Assembly: GCA_016932895.1 (NCBI GenBank)
Contig: JAFGCA010000589.1
Coordinates: forward strand, 1-5,338
Direction of reading: 5' to 3'
Length of the DNA stretch: 5,338 bases
From: Sedimentisphaerales bacterium
Lineage (GTDB): Bacteria > Planctomycetota > Phycisphaerae > Sedimentisphaerales > SG8-4
The notes beneath the pieces are model-generated. The model saw only the letters and a program-made list of their open reading frames with translations, was not told the origin of the DNA and made no database searches. A program made the position numbers and the translations under genes. This document shows positions 1-4,388 of this stretch, piece by piece (the stretch's first letter is position 1; every line of letters starts with the position of its first letter).

Positions 1-180
1 ATGTCCCTCGGAGAAAATCCTCGGCACGCCGTCCAACAACTGCCGCTTCCACTTGGTGATCTGGTTGGCATGGACCCCGAACGTACCAGCCAACTCGCCC
101 ATCGTCCGGTCCCCTTTCACCGCCGCCAACGCCACTTTGGCCTTGAACGATCCGTTAAACTTCCTACGCTTGTTCTCCAT
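1..180 (-). CDS. IS3-family transposase OrfA (partial, N-terminal 60 residues)
   Basis: The reverse-strand frame starts MENKRRKFNGSFKAKVALAA and continues through MGELAGTFGVHANQITKWKR to FSEGH at the window edge. This is the N-terminal HTH_Tnp_1 domain of IS3-family OrfA. The family hallmarks visible are the K.R.F...FKAKVALAA.KG opening and the helix-turn-helix GVH.NQI..WK. OrfA binds the terminal repeats and is normally fused to the OrfB catalytic integrase by a -1 ribosomal frameshift. An ATG also occurs one codon upstream (183-181), but the ATG at 180-178 sits 6 bases from an AGGAGA Shine-Dalgarno (187-192) and is preferred. No stop lies within the window, so the gene runs on to the left. 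Family assignment is sure; the subgroup is not. Confidence 0.9.
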   Translation of the reverse strand, partial: MENKRRKFNGSFKAKVALAAVKGDRTMGELAGTFGVHANQITKWKRQLLDGVPRIFSEGH

Positions 181-234
181 CATTCGTCTCCTGAATACAC
201 TTGCCGTTCAGGCAACGAATCCACCTTAACCGGT

Positions 235-263
235 GGTCCAGATTTTGGGGAGTATTATAGACA
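235..263 (-). repeat. IS3-type terminal inverted repeat (orfA side)
   Basis: Read on the minus strand, the end starts TGTCTATAATACTCCCCAAA and continues ATCTGGACC. The CCCC-AAAATCTGGACC core is typical of IS3-family ends. A perfect TATAAT lies inside it (plus 254-259), placed where an assembled junction promoter of a transposon circle would have its -10 box. The partner repeat is outside the window. Confidence 0.65.
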
Positions 264-279
264 TCTTGTCCGCGAGTGC

Positions 280-315
280 CGCGGCCGTCTCGGCCGCGCA
301 CGGGTGGGACGCCCG
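280..315. repeat. Pair of compact GC hairpins
   Basis: Two adjacent stem-loops lie just outside the IS end. The first is CGCGGCCG-TCT-CGGCCGCG (280-298), a perfect 8-bp stem with a 3-base loop. The second is CGGGTG-GGA-CGCCCG (301-315), with one G-T pair. Neither is followed by a T tract, so they are unlikely to be classical terminators. They resemble dispersed hairpin repeats common in planctomycete genomes (recalled, not searched). Confidence 0.5.
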
Positions 316-359
316 CGACGCAACGAGGAGCGGCTCCCATACCCATTCTCCATCAATTG

Positions 360-372
360 GGAACGGAGTTCC
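360..372. repeat. Small hairpin with GGA triloop
   Basis: GGAAC-GGA-GTTCC is a perfect 5-bp stem with a GGA loop, 57 bases downstream of the end of the Mom-like gene. There is no U-run on either strand. Apart from the hairpins, the 165 bases from 264 to 428 show no gene that I can support. Confidence 0.3.
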
Positions 373-428
373 TTGCTCGCTTCAGCGTAGTGACTGTTGT
401 ATGAGTAATCTCCCTAACCGGCAATGAG

Positions 429-1034
429 TCACCTGACGCACCATTGTGGGAATCGCATCCGCAACTCTCTTCGCGATGTACGCGACAGCGGTCTTGCGAA
501 TCGGAACTTCCCCGGCAACCGTAATTGTGTGTACCCCGCGTCAACGATCTGCTGTTTCGTCATCCCTTTTGAGCCGCTGTGAAATCTCCTCCTCGCAATG
601 ACTTGGCCGTGGCGGTCACGATAGGCTCTCCTCTCGTCGCATTGGCCCAGGAAGACCCACGAGGCGGCGCGATAGACGCCTCCGGAGTGGCCCACGTTGG
701 GATCGGCGTAGGATACGAGGATGTCGGGACGTTCAAGCTTCACGAGTACTTTGATCGCATAGGAAATTGCCTCCGTCAACAGGTTTCTCCGGTGACCGTC
801 TGGGGCCCACAAACGGGAGAGCTCCCAAACGACGGCGTTGCGGCCAAGCAAGAACCTACCGATGTTCTTGTTCGCTGGAATCGCCCAACAGACTATCGCG
901 CTATCCCATGCGACATAGTGGCTCTTCCCACTTGGAACACTATGTGTATAGTGATGTTTCTCGATTATGCCGATTGCCTCACGACGCTCTTCGCCGAGAA
1001 GCAACCCCGGCTCGTCGATGTTCCACAGCAACAT
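429..1034 (-). CDS. Mom-like DNA adenine modification protein (GNAT fold)
   Basis: A 201-residue protein resembling the phage Mu Mom family, whose founder converts adenine in DNA to a methylcarbamoyl derivative and so blocks restriction. Recognisable landmarks are HHYTHSVPSGKSHYVAW (27-43), a W70-ELSRLW-76 strand, and the diagnostic SYADPNVGHSGGVYRAASW (108-126). A C-terminal HSGSKGMTKQQIVDAG segment is followed by LPGKFRFARPL. In Mom relatives the ADP..GH.G..Y.A..W block forms the acetyltransferase-like core. Length is close to that usual for the family (about 200-230). The start at 1034 has AAAGG 6-7 bases upstream. It follows the HTH gene on the same strand with overlapping frames, so the two are probably one operon. 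No restriction endonuclease is adjacent. Fold and family are inferred from motifs; the exact chemical modification is not proven. Confidence 0.8.
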   Translation of the reverse strand: MLLWNIDEPGLLLGEERREAIGIIEKHHYTHSVPSGKSHYVAWDSAIVCWAIPANKNIGRFLLGRNAVVWELSRLWAPDGHRRNLLTEAISYAIKVLVKLERPDILVSYADPNVGHSGGVYRAASWVFLGQCDERRAYRDRHGQVIARRRFHSGSKGMTKQQIVDAGYTQLRLPGKFRFARPLSRTSRRELRMRFPQWCVR

Positions 1035-1279
1035 GTCGTACCTTTCGGTGAGTCAGGTTGTTCAATGCCGTCCCAATGCATCCAGGATTGCGGCCCGAGC
1101 CACGTGAATCCTGATGCGCAGTGGATGGTCGCAATTCGGGTGTGTGGAGACGCGCCGCGTTCGATCAGGCTGACGTAGGTCCTGTGGACCCCGGCGTCGA
1201 AGCCGAGTTGTTCCTGGCTGATCTGCTTTCTGCGGCGGCAGGCTTTGAGCTCGGCGCCGACGGCTTCTTCAAGGTTCAT
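965..1279 (-). CDS. Xre/controller-type HTH regulator, probably frameshifted
   Basis: The first 45 residues are a clear Xre helix-turn-helix: AVGAELKACRRRKQISQEQL (6-25), then AGVHRTYVSLIERGASP (29-45). The wording RTYVSLIERG is typical of the controller (C) proteins of restriction-modification systems. After about residue 53 the frame stops looking like the family, and its last part merely overlaps the Mom-like gene by 70 bases. In the minus-strand frame two bases further on, codons read LRIRIHVARAAILDALGRH and end in TGA at 1064-1062. That matches the expected fifth helix (L..AL.V.PA.LL) and leaves a normal 27-base gap to the mom start. A small indel near 1115-1145 therefore probably truncated an original protein of about 71-72 residues. 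GGAG lies 7 bases before the ATG. It likely regulates itself and mom through the palindrome at 1334-1347. Confidence 0.75.
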   Translation of the reverse strand: MNLEEAVGAELKACRRRKQISQEQLGFDAGVHRTYVSLIERGASPHTRIATIHCASGFTWLGPQSWMHWDGIEQPDSPKGTTCCCGTSTSRGCFSAKSVVRQSA

Positions 1280-1333
1280 AGAGCTGCTCCATTCGATACA
1301 GGGCAGGGTACAGGGGACCGGACGGGATATCCT

Positions 1334-1347
1334 CAGACTATAGTCTG
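1334..1347. promoter_or_regulatory. C-box-like palindromic operator
   Basis: CAGACTATAGTCTG is a perfect 14-bp palindrome 55 bases upstream of the HTH start codon. Its GACT...AGTC half-sites are those known for C-boxes bound by controller proteins of several R-M systems (for example C.PvuII, C.AhdI and C.Esp1396I). It contains TATAGT on the minus strand, which could itself be a -10 box, so binding there would compete with RNA polymerase. A second, shorter palindrome, GGATATCC, abuts it at 1325-1332. The operator role is inferred. Confidence 0.6.
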
Positions 1348-1618
1348 CATGTGGAAAAAAGAGGGCGGCCGGGGGATCGCGTGGACGCGCGAAAGCGTAG
1401 AAGCGTGGATGCGTGCCGGCGGGACGCCGGAGGGTGGGTTTCGAAGCCCGGCGCTCGTGTCCCGGCCGGAGGACGGAGATTGCCGCGCTTCGCTCGGAAT
1501 GACCTGACCGCCGCGGTTCGCCCGCGAAGCAACAATCGACGGATGAACAGGGGAGTCCTCAGTTCCTGGGTTCCTGTGGTCGGTCGCCCCCGTTACGGCC
1601 CTGGCAGCGGGGATTTCC
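1348..1618. other. Non-coding spacer with dispersed-repeat remnants
   Basis: There is no convincing gene here. The long plus-strand frame through it simply runs into another frame of the nucleotidyltransferase gene and has arginine-rich, family-less translation. The region contains the hairpin at 1416-1430 and a tail at 1475-1503 (GGAGATTGCCGCGCTTCGCT, then CGGAATGAC) that resembles a commonly seen dispersed bacterial repeat. The spacer separates the divergent mom and HEPN/MNT units and holds their upstream regions. Confidence 0.5.
1416..1430. repeat. GC hairpin with GGA triloop
   Basis: CCGGCG-GGA-CGCCGG is a perfect 6-bp stem with a GGA loop, built like the hairpins at 301-315 and 360-372 and, on the opposite strand, 3545-3565. 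Confidence 0.45.
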
Positions 1619-1647
1619 TTTACAGGACGGGCGTTTGGGGCGATATT
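1619..1647 (+). promoter_or_regulatory. Promoter of the MNT/HEPN operon
   Basis: TTTACA (1619-1624), a 17-base spacer and GATATT (1642-1647) form a sigma70-type promoter, with 5/6 and 4/6 matches to consensus. Transcription would start near 1654, giving a leader of about 40 bases before the ATG at 1694. Confidence 0.5.
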
Positions 1648-1663
1648 GGGCGTTCAAGATGTG

Positions 1664-1679
1664 GCGGTGATCGCACCGC
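1664..1679. promoter_or_regulatory. Inverted repeat between promoter and MNT start
   Basis: GCGGTG-ATCG-CACCGC is a perfect 6-bp inverted repeat with a 4-base centre, just downstream of the predicted start of transcription and four bases before the GAGG Shine-Dalgarno (1683-1686). It could be an operator for autoregulation of the toxin-antitoxin pair or a leader hairpin. Function is inferred from position only. Confidence 0.3.
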
Positions 1680-1693
1680 ACTGAGGTCAGAGT

Positions 1694-2002
1694 ATGGTGA
1701 GTCGGAACATCGATATCCCGAGGGACAGGATCGAAGGGTTCTGTCGGCGGTGGAAGATCCGGGAGTTCTCCCTGTTCGGGTCCGTCCTGCGCGAAGACTT
1801 CGGGCCCGAGAGCGACGTGGACGTGCTGGTGAGCTTCGAGCCGGACAACGAATGGGACTTGTTCCACATGGCCCAGATGCGCGACGAGTTGATGGCCCTC
1901 TTCGGCCGGGACGTGGACCTGGTCGAGAAGGAGGGGCTTCGGAACCCGTTTCGCCGGCGCACGATCCTGGACACGCGGGAGGTGATCTACCATGCCGCGT
2001 GA
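1694..2002 (+). CDS. mntA: MntA-type nucleotidyltransferase antitoxin
   Basis: A 102-residue minimal nucleotidyltransferase. The catalytic signature GSVLREDFGPESDVDVLV occupies residues 29-46, with metal-binding Asp41 and Asp43. The third carboxylate is Asp75 in GRDVDLVEK. Proteins of this family, paired with HEPN toxins, act as antitoxins by transferring AMP groups to a tyrosine of the toxin. All three acidic residues are present, so the enzyme should be active. Length is normal for the family. GAGG lies 7 bases upstream of the chosen ATG. The stop overlaps the next gene by 11 bases, so the two are almost certainly translationally coupled. The gene symbol is given for family type, not proven orthology. 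Confidence 0.88.
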   Translation: MVSRNIDIPRDRIEGFCRRWKIREFSLFGSVLREDFGPESDVDVLVSFEPDNEWDLFHMAQMRDELMALFGRDVDLVEKEGLRNPFRRRTILDTREVIYHAA

Positions 2003-2339
2003 GCGGGACGATGCCTCCTTGCTCTGGGACATGCTCGACGCGGCGGGCAAGGTCCGCCAGTTCGTCGCGGGCAAGACCTTTCACGACTACTCGCGCGATG
2101 AAGTGCTTCAGGCCGCCGTGGAACGGAAGGTGGAGATCATCGGCGAGGCGGCTCGTGCTGTCTCAGACGGCTTCCAGAAGGACCATCCGGAGATCCCCTG
2201 GCGCGCGATCATTGCCCAACGGCACTTCCTGGCCCATGAGTACGGTGAGGTTCGACAGGAGAAACTCTGGCGCGTCGCCACGGCGCGCATCCCTGAGTTG
2301 ATCGACCTCCTGGAGAAGCTGATTCCACCACTGTCTTAG
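1992..2339 (+). CDS. hepT: HEPN-domain RNase toxin (HepT, DUF86)
   Basis: A 115-residue all-helical HEPN protein. The active-site motif R-X4-H-X-Y is intact as RHFLAHEY (Arg77, His82, Tyr84). In characterised HepT toxins Arg and His cut RNA, and the Tyr is AMPylated by the MntA partner to silence it. The usual RN after the conserved helix is RH here. The upstream VERKVEIIGEAARAVS (43-58) and PEIPWRAIIAQ (66-76) segments are typical of DUF86. The ATG lies 11 bases inside the end of the nucleotidyltransferase gene, the standard antitoxin-first order with overlap. The protein ends 66 bases before the convergent HNH gene. Family and partnership are well supported; toxicity itself is inferred. Confidence 0.88.
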   Translation: MPRERDDASLLWDMLDAAGKVRQFVAGKTFHDYSRDEVLQAAVERKVEIIGEAARAVSDGFQKDHPEIPWRAIIAQRHFLAHEYGEVRQEKLWRVATARIPELIDLLEKLIPPLS

Positions 2340-2341
2340 AA

Positions 2342-2367
2342 GGGGGGTGGGCACAGCGGGCCCCCCC
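2342..2367. terminator. Possible bidirectional stem-loop between convergent genes
   Basis: GGGGGG (2342-2347) can pair with the run of C at 2361-2367 around a GGGCACAGCGGG-type loop. It sits in the 65-base gap between the convergent hepT and HNH genes, where a shared terminator would be expected. Neither strand has a proper T tract after the stem, so this is weak. Confidence 0.3.
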
Positions 2368-2404
2368 AAACGCGATTTCCTGCGTCTGGGAACCCGAGCC
2401 TATC

Positions 2405-3352
2405 CTACCGCCGAGGCCGCGTACGGGCCTTGTTCGCCGTTCGCTTGGGCGCTCTGCGTCCCTGCGTCTTGGCGTGCGGCTTGGTCTTTGTAGCCCGTGG
2501 CTTGTGACCGGCGGCCCGGGGCGGCTTTTTCGCCTTTCGTCGTGCGGGGCGCGTCGTGCGTGCTGCGACGGGCTTATTGTCTCGTCGTGCGGGGTGCGCC
2601 GTGCGTCCTGCGACGGGCTTCTTACTTTTGCTCTTTGCCTTTGCCTTGCTCGGCAACCGGCGCTGCGCGTAGACTTCGGCGCGGCGTTCGGGCGGCCACT
2701 CCCTGGGGAAGTTCACGCGGGCGAACTCGCCGAACCATTCGACCGCCCGGCGGTCGTAGGCGCGGGCGGCGGCGACCTCGTCGTCGCCGAAACCGCCCAG
2801 GCCGTAGTTCCTGCCCTTGTACCGGCAGTGAGCGCCCCACTTGCCCGTCCGCCGGTCCAGATAGACCCCCTTGTACTTGGAGACGGACCGGGTCTGCTTG
2901 CGCTTGTTGTACCGGTTCTGATCGCGGGTGCAGACGCGGAGATTGAAGCGGCAGTTGTTGGCCTTGTGGCCGTTCTTGTGGTCGACGATCATACCCTTGG
3001 GCGGGTTCATGATCTGGCGGTGCATGAGGATCAGCCTGCCCTTCTCCGAGCGTGCGGCGTAGCCACCGCTCAGGTGCCAGGGCCACTGGCGGAGCCATTC
3101 GTAATCGGCGGCGTCCACGTAGACGTAGCCGCCGTCGTCGAGCGGGATGCAGCGGACGTTTTCGCCCTCGGGCGGTTCGGGTCGGGGCCGGTAGTTGCGA
3201 CAGGGCACGCCGGGAACGTCGTGCATCCGGCCCGGCCATTGGGGATGGTTGCCGCACTGCGGCCAGATCGACTCGCCCGCCCAGACCAAGCGCAGCCAGC
3301 GGCACGGATCGCAGACGGCATAGACGCAATTGTGACAGGTGTACTCGGCCAT
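2405..3352 (-). CDS. HNH endonuclease with AP2 DNA-binding domain and basic tail
   Basis: A 315-residue protein in four parts. Residues 1-51 form a cysteine-rich head (C6, C9, C14, C17, C33, C51) that probably binds zinc. Residues 68-105 contain a DYEWL..W.WH segment that usually precedes HNH_3 domains. Residues 110-149 are the HNH nuclease (His111, Asp124-His125, Asn137, Asn146), and 158-216 an AP2-type DNA-binding domain (YKGVYLDRRTGKWGAH...GGF...AARAYD). From about 230 the chain is lysine/arginine/alanine/proline-rich like histone H1 tails and carries two 15-residue repeats. HNH-AP2 pairs are typical of freestanding homing-type nucleases, and many copies occur in planctomycetes (known, not searched). 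The ATG has GGGAG 4 bases upstream and lies about 77 bases from a good promoter. Biological role is unknown: selfish nuclease or domesticated DNA-binding protein. Confidence 0.85.
   Translation of the reverse strand: MAEYTCHNCVYAVCDPCRWLRLVWAGESIWPQCGNHPQWPGRMHDVPGVPCRNYRPRPEPPEGENVRCIPLDDGGYVYVDAADYEWLRQWPWHLSGGYAARSEKGRLILMHRQIMNPPKGMIVDHKNGHKANNCRFNLRVCTRDQNRYNKRKQTRSVSKYKGVYLDRRTGKWGAHCRYKGRNYGLGGFGDDEVAAARAYDRRAVEWFGEFARVNFPREWPPERRAEVYAQRRLPSKAKAKSKSKKPVAGRTAHPARRDNKPVAARTTRPARRKAKKPPRAAGHKPRATKTKPHAKTQGRRAPKRTANKARTRPRR
2538..2620. repeat. 45-bp tandem repeat in the HNH basic tail
   Basis: Two units begin at 2538 and 2583. Over their first 38 bases they differ at only three positions. 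On the minus strand they encode KPVAGRTAHPARR and KPVAARTTRPARR. The period of 45 bases keeps the reading frame, so tail length can change by unit duplication without breaking the protein. Confidence 0.8.
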
Positions 3353-3436
3353 AGCTCTCCCTTTCCCTTTGTGGTTGTCCCCGGCCGGCCGTGAGGCGAC
3401 GCGCCGGTCCGAACGGCGTCACGCGACGTTGGCCGT

Positions 3437-3465
3437 AGAATAAATGACCATGCGTCCTGTGTCAA
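3437..3465 (-). promoter_or_regulatory. Promoter of the HNH-AP2 gene
   Basis: On the minus strand, a perfect TTGACA (plus 3460-3465) is followed after 17 bases by TATTCT (plus 3437-3442). Transcription would begin near 3430, with a leader of about 77 bases. The surrounding DNA is AT-richer than its neighbours, as expected for a promoter. Confidence 0.65.
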
Positions 3466-3503
3466 TAGAAAAACGGTCGAACTCCGTCAAATATTTCATC
3501 ATA

Positions 3504-3522
3504 CCGGGGAGGTCCGGGGAGG
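3504..3522. repeat. Short direct repeat
   Basis: CCGGGGAGG occurs twice, at 3504-3512 and 3514-3522, separated by one base. No function is evident. Confidence 0.4.
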
Positions 3523-3544
3523 CATAAGAAGTCATCCTGTCGTG

Positions 3545-3565
3545 GCATGGGCATCCTGCCCATGC
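3545..3565. repeat. Perfect 9-bp hairpin with TCC triloop
   Basis: GCATGGGCA-TCC-TGCCCATGC is a perfect 9-bp stem with a 3-base loop. On the opposite strand the loop reads GGA, as in the hairpins at 301-315, 360-372 and 1416-1430. This GCATGGGCA/TGCCCATGC form is, to my knowledge, a frequent dispersed repeat in planctomycete genomes. There is no T tract. Confidence 0.6.
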
Positions 3566-3600
3566 ATTCCTGCACCGTCCCCGCGGGCAGGGAGATCACG

Positions 3601-3614
3601 GACCGGGCCCGGTC
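3601..3614. repeat. 14-bp perfect palindrome
   Basis: GACCGGGCCCGGTC is a perfect palindrome in the gene-free stretch 3566-3744. That stretch has no ORF with recognisable coding character, and I see nothing else in it that I can support. Confidence 0.4.
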
Positions 3615-3744
3615 GCCACGAGGCGAGGGGTTGTGAGGAGCCGGGCGGAAGAAATGAGTTGGGGGCCGCGAGGCGGGTCGTGCACGCGGCTGCGAATCCT
3701 TCGGTTCTCCGCCGGCCCGTCGGGCGGGACGGTTTGGCGCCGGG

Positions 3745-3816
3745 CTACTTCCGCCCGTAGGCGAAGACCAGCGTCAGGAGAACGGCAACCTGCAGGATAA
3801 CGAGCACCAGGTTCAT
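3745..3816 (-). CDS. 23-residue single-pass membrane peptide (candidate)
   Basis: The ORF begins MNLVLVILQVAVLLTLVFAY and ends GRK before TAG. Residues 2-19 form one unbroken hydrophobic helix, followed by a positively charged C-terminus (Arg-Lys), so it should span the inner membrane with the tail in the cytoplasm. A strong Shine-Dalgarno, AAGGA (plus 3824-3828), lies 7 bases before the ATG. The ATG overlaps the stop of a 33-codon upstream ORF as ATGA. The combination of ideal SD, transmembrane helix and charged end is unlikely by chance in GC-rich non-coding DNA, but no family is recognised. It resembles small membrane modulators such as KdpF only in size and topology, and no kdp gene is nearby. 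Confidence 0.5.
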   Translation of the reverse strand: MNLVLVILQVAVLLTLVFAYGRK

Positions 3817-3914
3817 ACGAACGTCCTTAGTTCAATGCCTTTACTCTTACTAAGGCATCGCGCGGATGCTCGGTAACACCGGCACGGGGTGCCGGCGCGG
3901 TTTGTGGCGTTCAT
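3813..3914 (-). CDS. 33-codon leader ORF upstream of the membrane peptide (candidate)
   Basis: The ORF starts at ATG 3914-3912, preceded by GAAGAAGGG at a short distance. It encodes a cysteine- and arginine-containing peptide beginning MNATNRAGTPCRCYRASARC. Its TGA overlaps the ATG of the membrane peptide by four bases (ATGA), a classical coupling arrangement. It covers both alternative hairpins at 3825-3858, so translating ribosomes would affect which one forms. No protein family is recognised. It may be a leader peptide or not translated at all. Confidence 0.25.
   Translation of the reverse strand: MNATNRAGTPCRCYRASARCLSKSKGIELRTFV
3825..3858 (-). promoter_or_regulatory. Two mutually exclusive leader hairpins over the SD
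   Basis: On the minus strand the sequence ATGCCTTAGT (plus 3849-3858) can pair in two ways. Its ATGCCTT part matches AAGGCAT (plus 3835-3841, 7 bp, 10-base loop). Its CCTTAGT part matches ACTAAGG (plus 3825-3831, 7 bp, 17-base loop). The second pairing buries most of the AAGGA Shine-Dalgarno of the membrane peptide; the first frees it. A translational switch is inferred. Confidence 0.35.
3879..3895. repeat. Perfect 7-bp hairpin
   Basis: CCGGCAC-GGG-GTGCCGG is a perfect 7-bp stem with a 3-base loop inside the leader ORF. Neither side has a T tract, so it is more likely a hairpin repeat or a leader structure than a terminator. Confidence 0.4.
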
Positions 3915-4239
3915 AGTCCCTTCTTCCAAGTCCGGCGTCCGATAATGGCCTGTTTCACGTAGACCGTTGCAGGACTGGCCCCGGACAAGTATAGTGTAGG
4001 AAGTAATTGGGGCACTGGGGGTCTTGCCGGCGCATTTCTTCGGCATATCTCGCCAAGAGCCGGGAGGGGCCCGCTCTCTCGGGAACACAAAGGTACGTGA
4101 CGAGAGCCACGAATCCGGGCCGGTCGCACGCAACTCGTTGTCTGGAAATGAGATACGAGGACTACGCAGGTCGGGATCGAGTTCTCCTGCACCGACGGCG
4201 AATCCACCTGCGGCACGGACTACCGGTGACGGGATTTTG
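3915..4239. other. Intergenic region between divergent units
   Basis: There is no supported gene. Minus-strand frames here are proline/arginine/serine-rich and family-less. A lone -10-like TATACT on the minus strand (plus 3988-3993) could serve the small ORFs, with transcription starting near 3981, but no good -35 is seen. Confidence 0.35.
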
Positions 4240-4269
4240 TTGGACCGACCTCCTCTTTGCCGGTACAAT
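4240..4269 (+). promoter_or_regulatory. Promoter of the pseudopilin gene
   Basis: TTGGAC (4240-4245), an 18-base spacer and TACAAT (4264-4269) match sigma70 consensus at 4/6 and 5/6. Transcription would start near 4276, leaving a leader of roughly 110 bases. Confidence 0.5.
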
Positions 4270-4388
4270 GATCTGAGGTTGGCAGTCGTCCGAATCACAG
4301 CTTCGTTTGTCGCGATGGGCCGGCCGCTCCGCCGGGGCGAGAAGCGGGAGGCTCCGGGCGGTCGGGCCGGAGACAGGTGGGTGAGGAT

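Larger units (their letters stand above)
1..263 (-). mobile_element. 5' end of an IS3-family insertion sequence
   Basis: The stretch holds a transposase OrfA start on the minus strand, a roughly 80-base leader and a terminal repeat. The likely outer end is position 263, where the minus strand begins with TG (TGTCTATAATACTCCCC), the conserved tip of IS3-family elements. The rest of the element, including OrfB with the DDE integrase domain and the other end, lies to the left of the window. The target duplication therefore cannot be checked. The boundary is inferred from the terminal motif and the spacing to orfA. Confidence 0.75.

Noticed and set aside
1..390. Plus-strand frame of 129 codons across the IS end
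   Set aside because: It is antisense to transposase OrfA and crosses the IS boundary; no family features.
570..604. Possible dispersed repeat (GAAATCTCCTCCTCGCAATGAC-like)
   Set aside because: It resembles a known repeat tail, but the bases encode the conserved C-terminal part of the Mom-like protein, so coding explains them.
579..1178. 199-codon plus-strand frame opposite mom and the HTH gene
   Set aside because: It is antisense to recognised proteins and has no family features of its own.
1351..2301. Long plus-strand open frame (316 codons)
   Set aside because: It overlaps the nucleotidyltransferase and HEPN genes in another frame. Its translation is arginine-rich without family features, as expected for a shadow frame in GC-rich DNA.
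2474..3394. 306-codon plus-strand frame opposite the HNH-AP2 gene
   Set aside because: It is antisense to a protein with clear domains. The valine/alanine-rich translation shows no motif.
3879..3895. Intrinsic terminator at the 7-bp hairpin
   Set aside because: The stem is strong, but no T tract follows on either strand.
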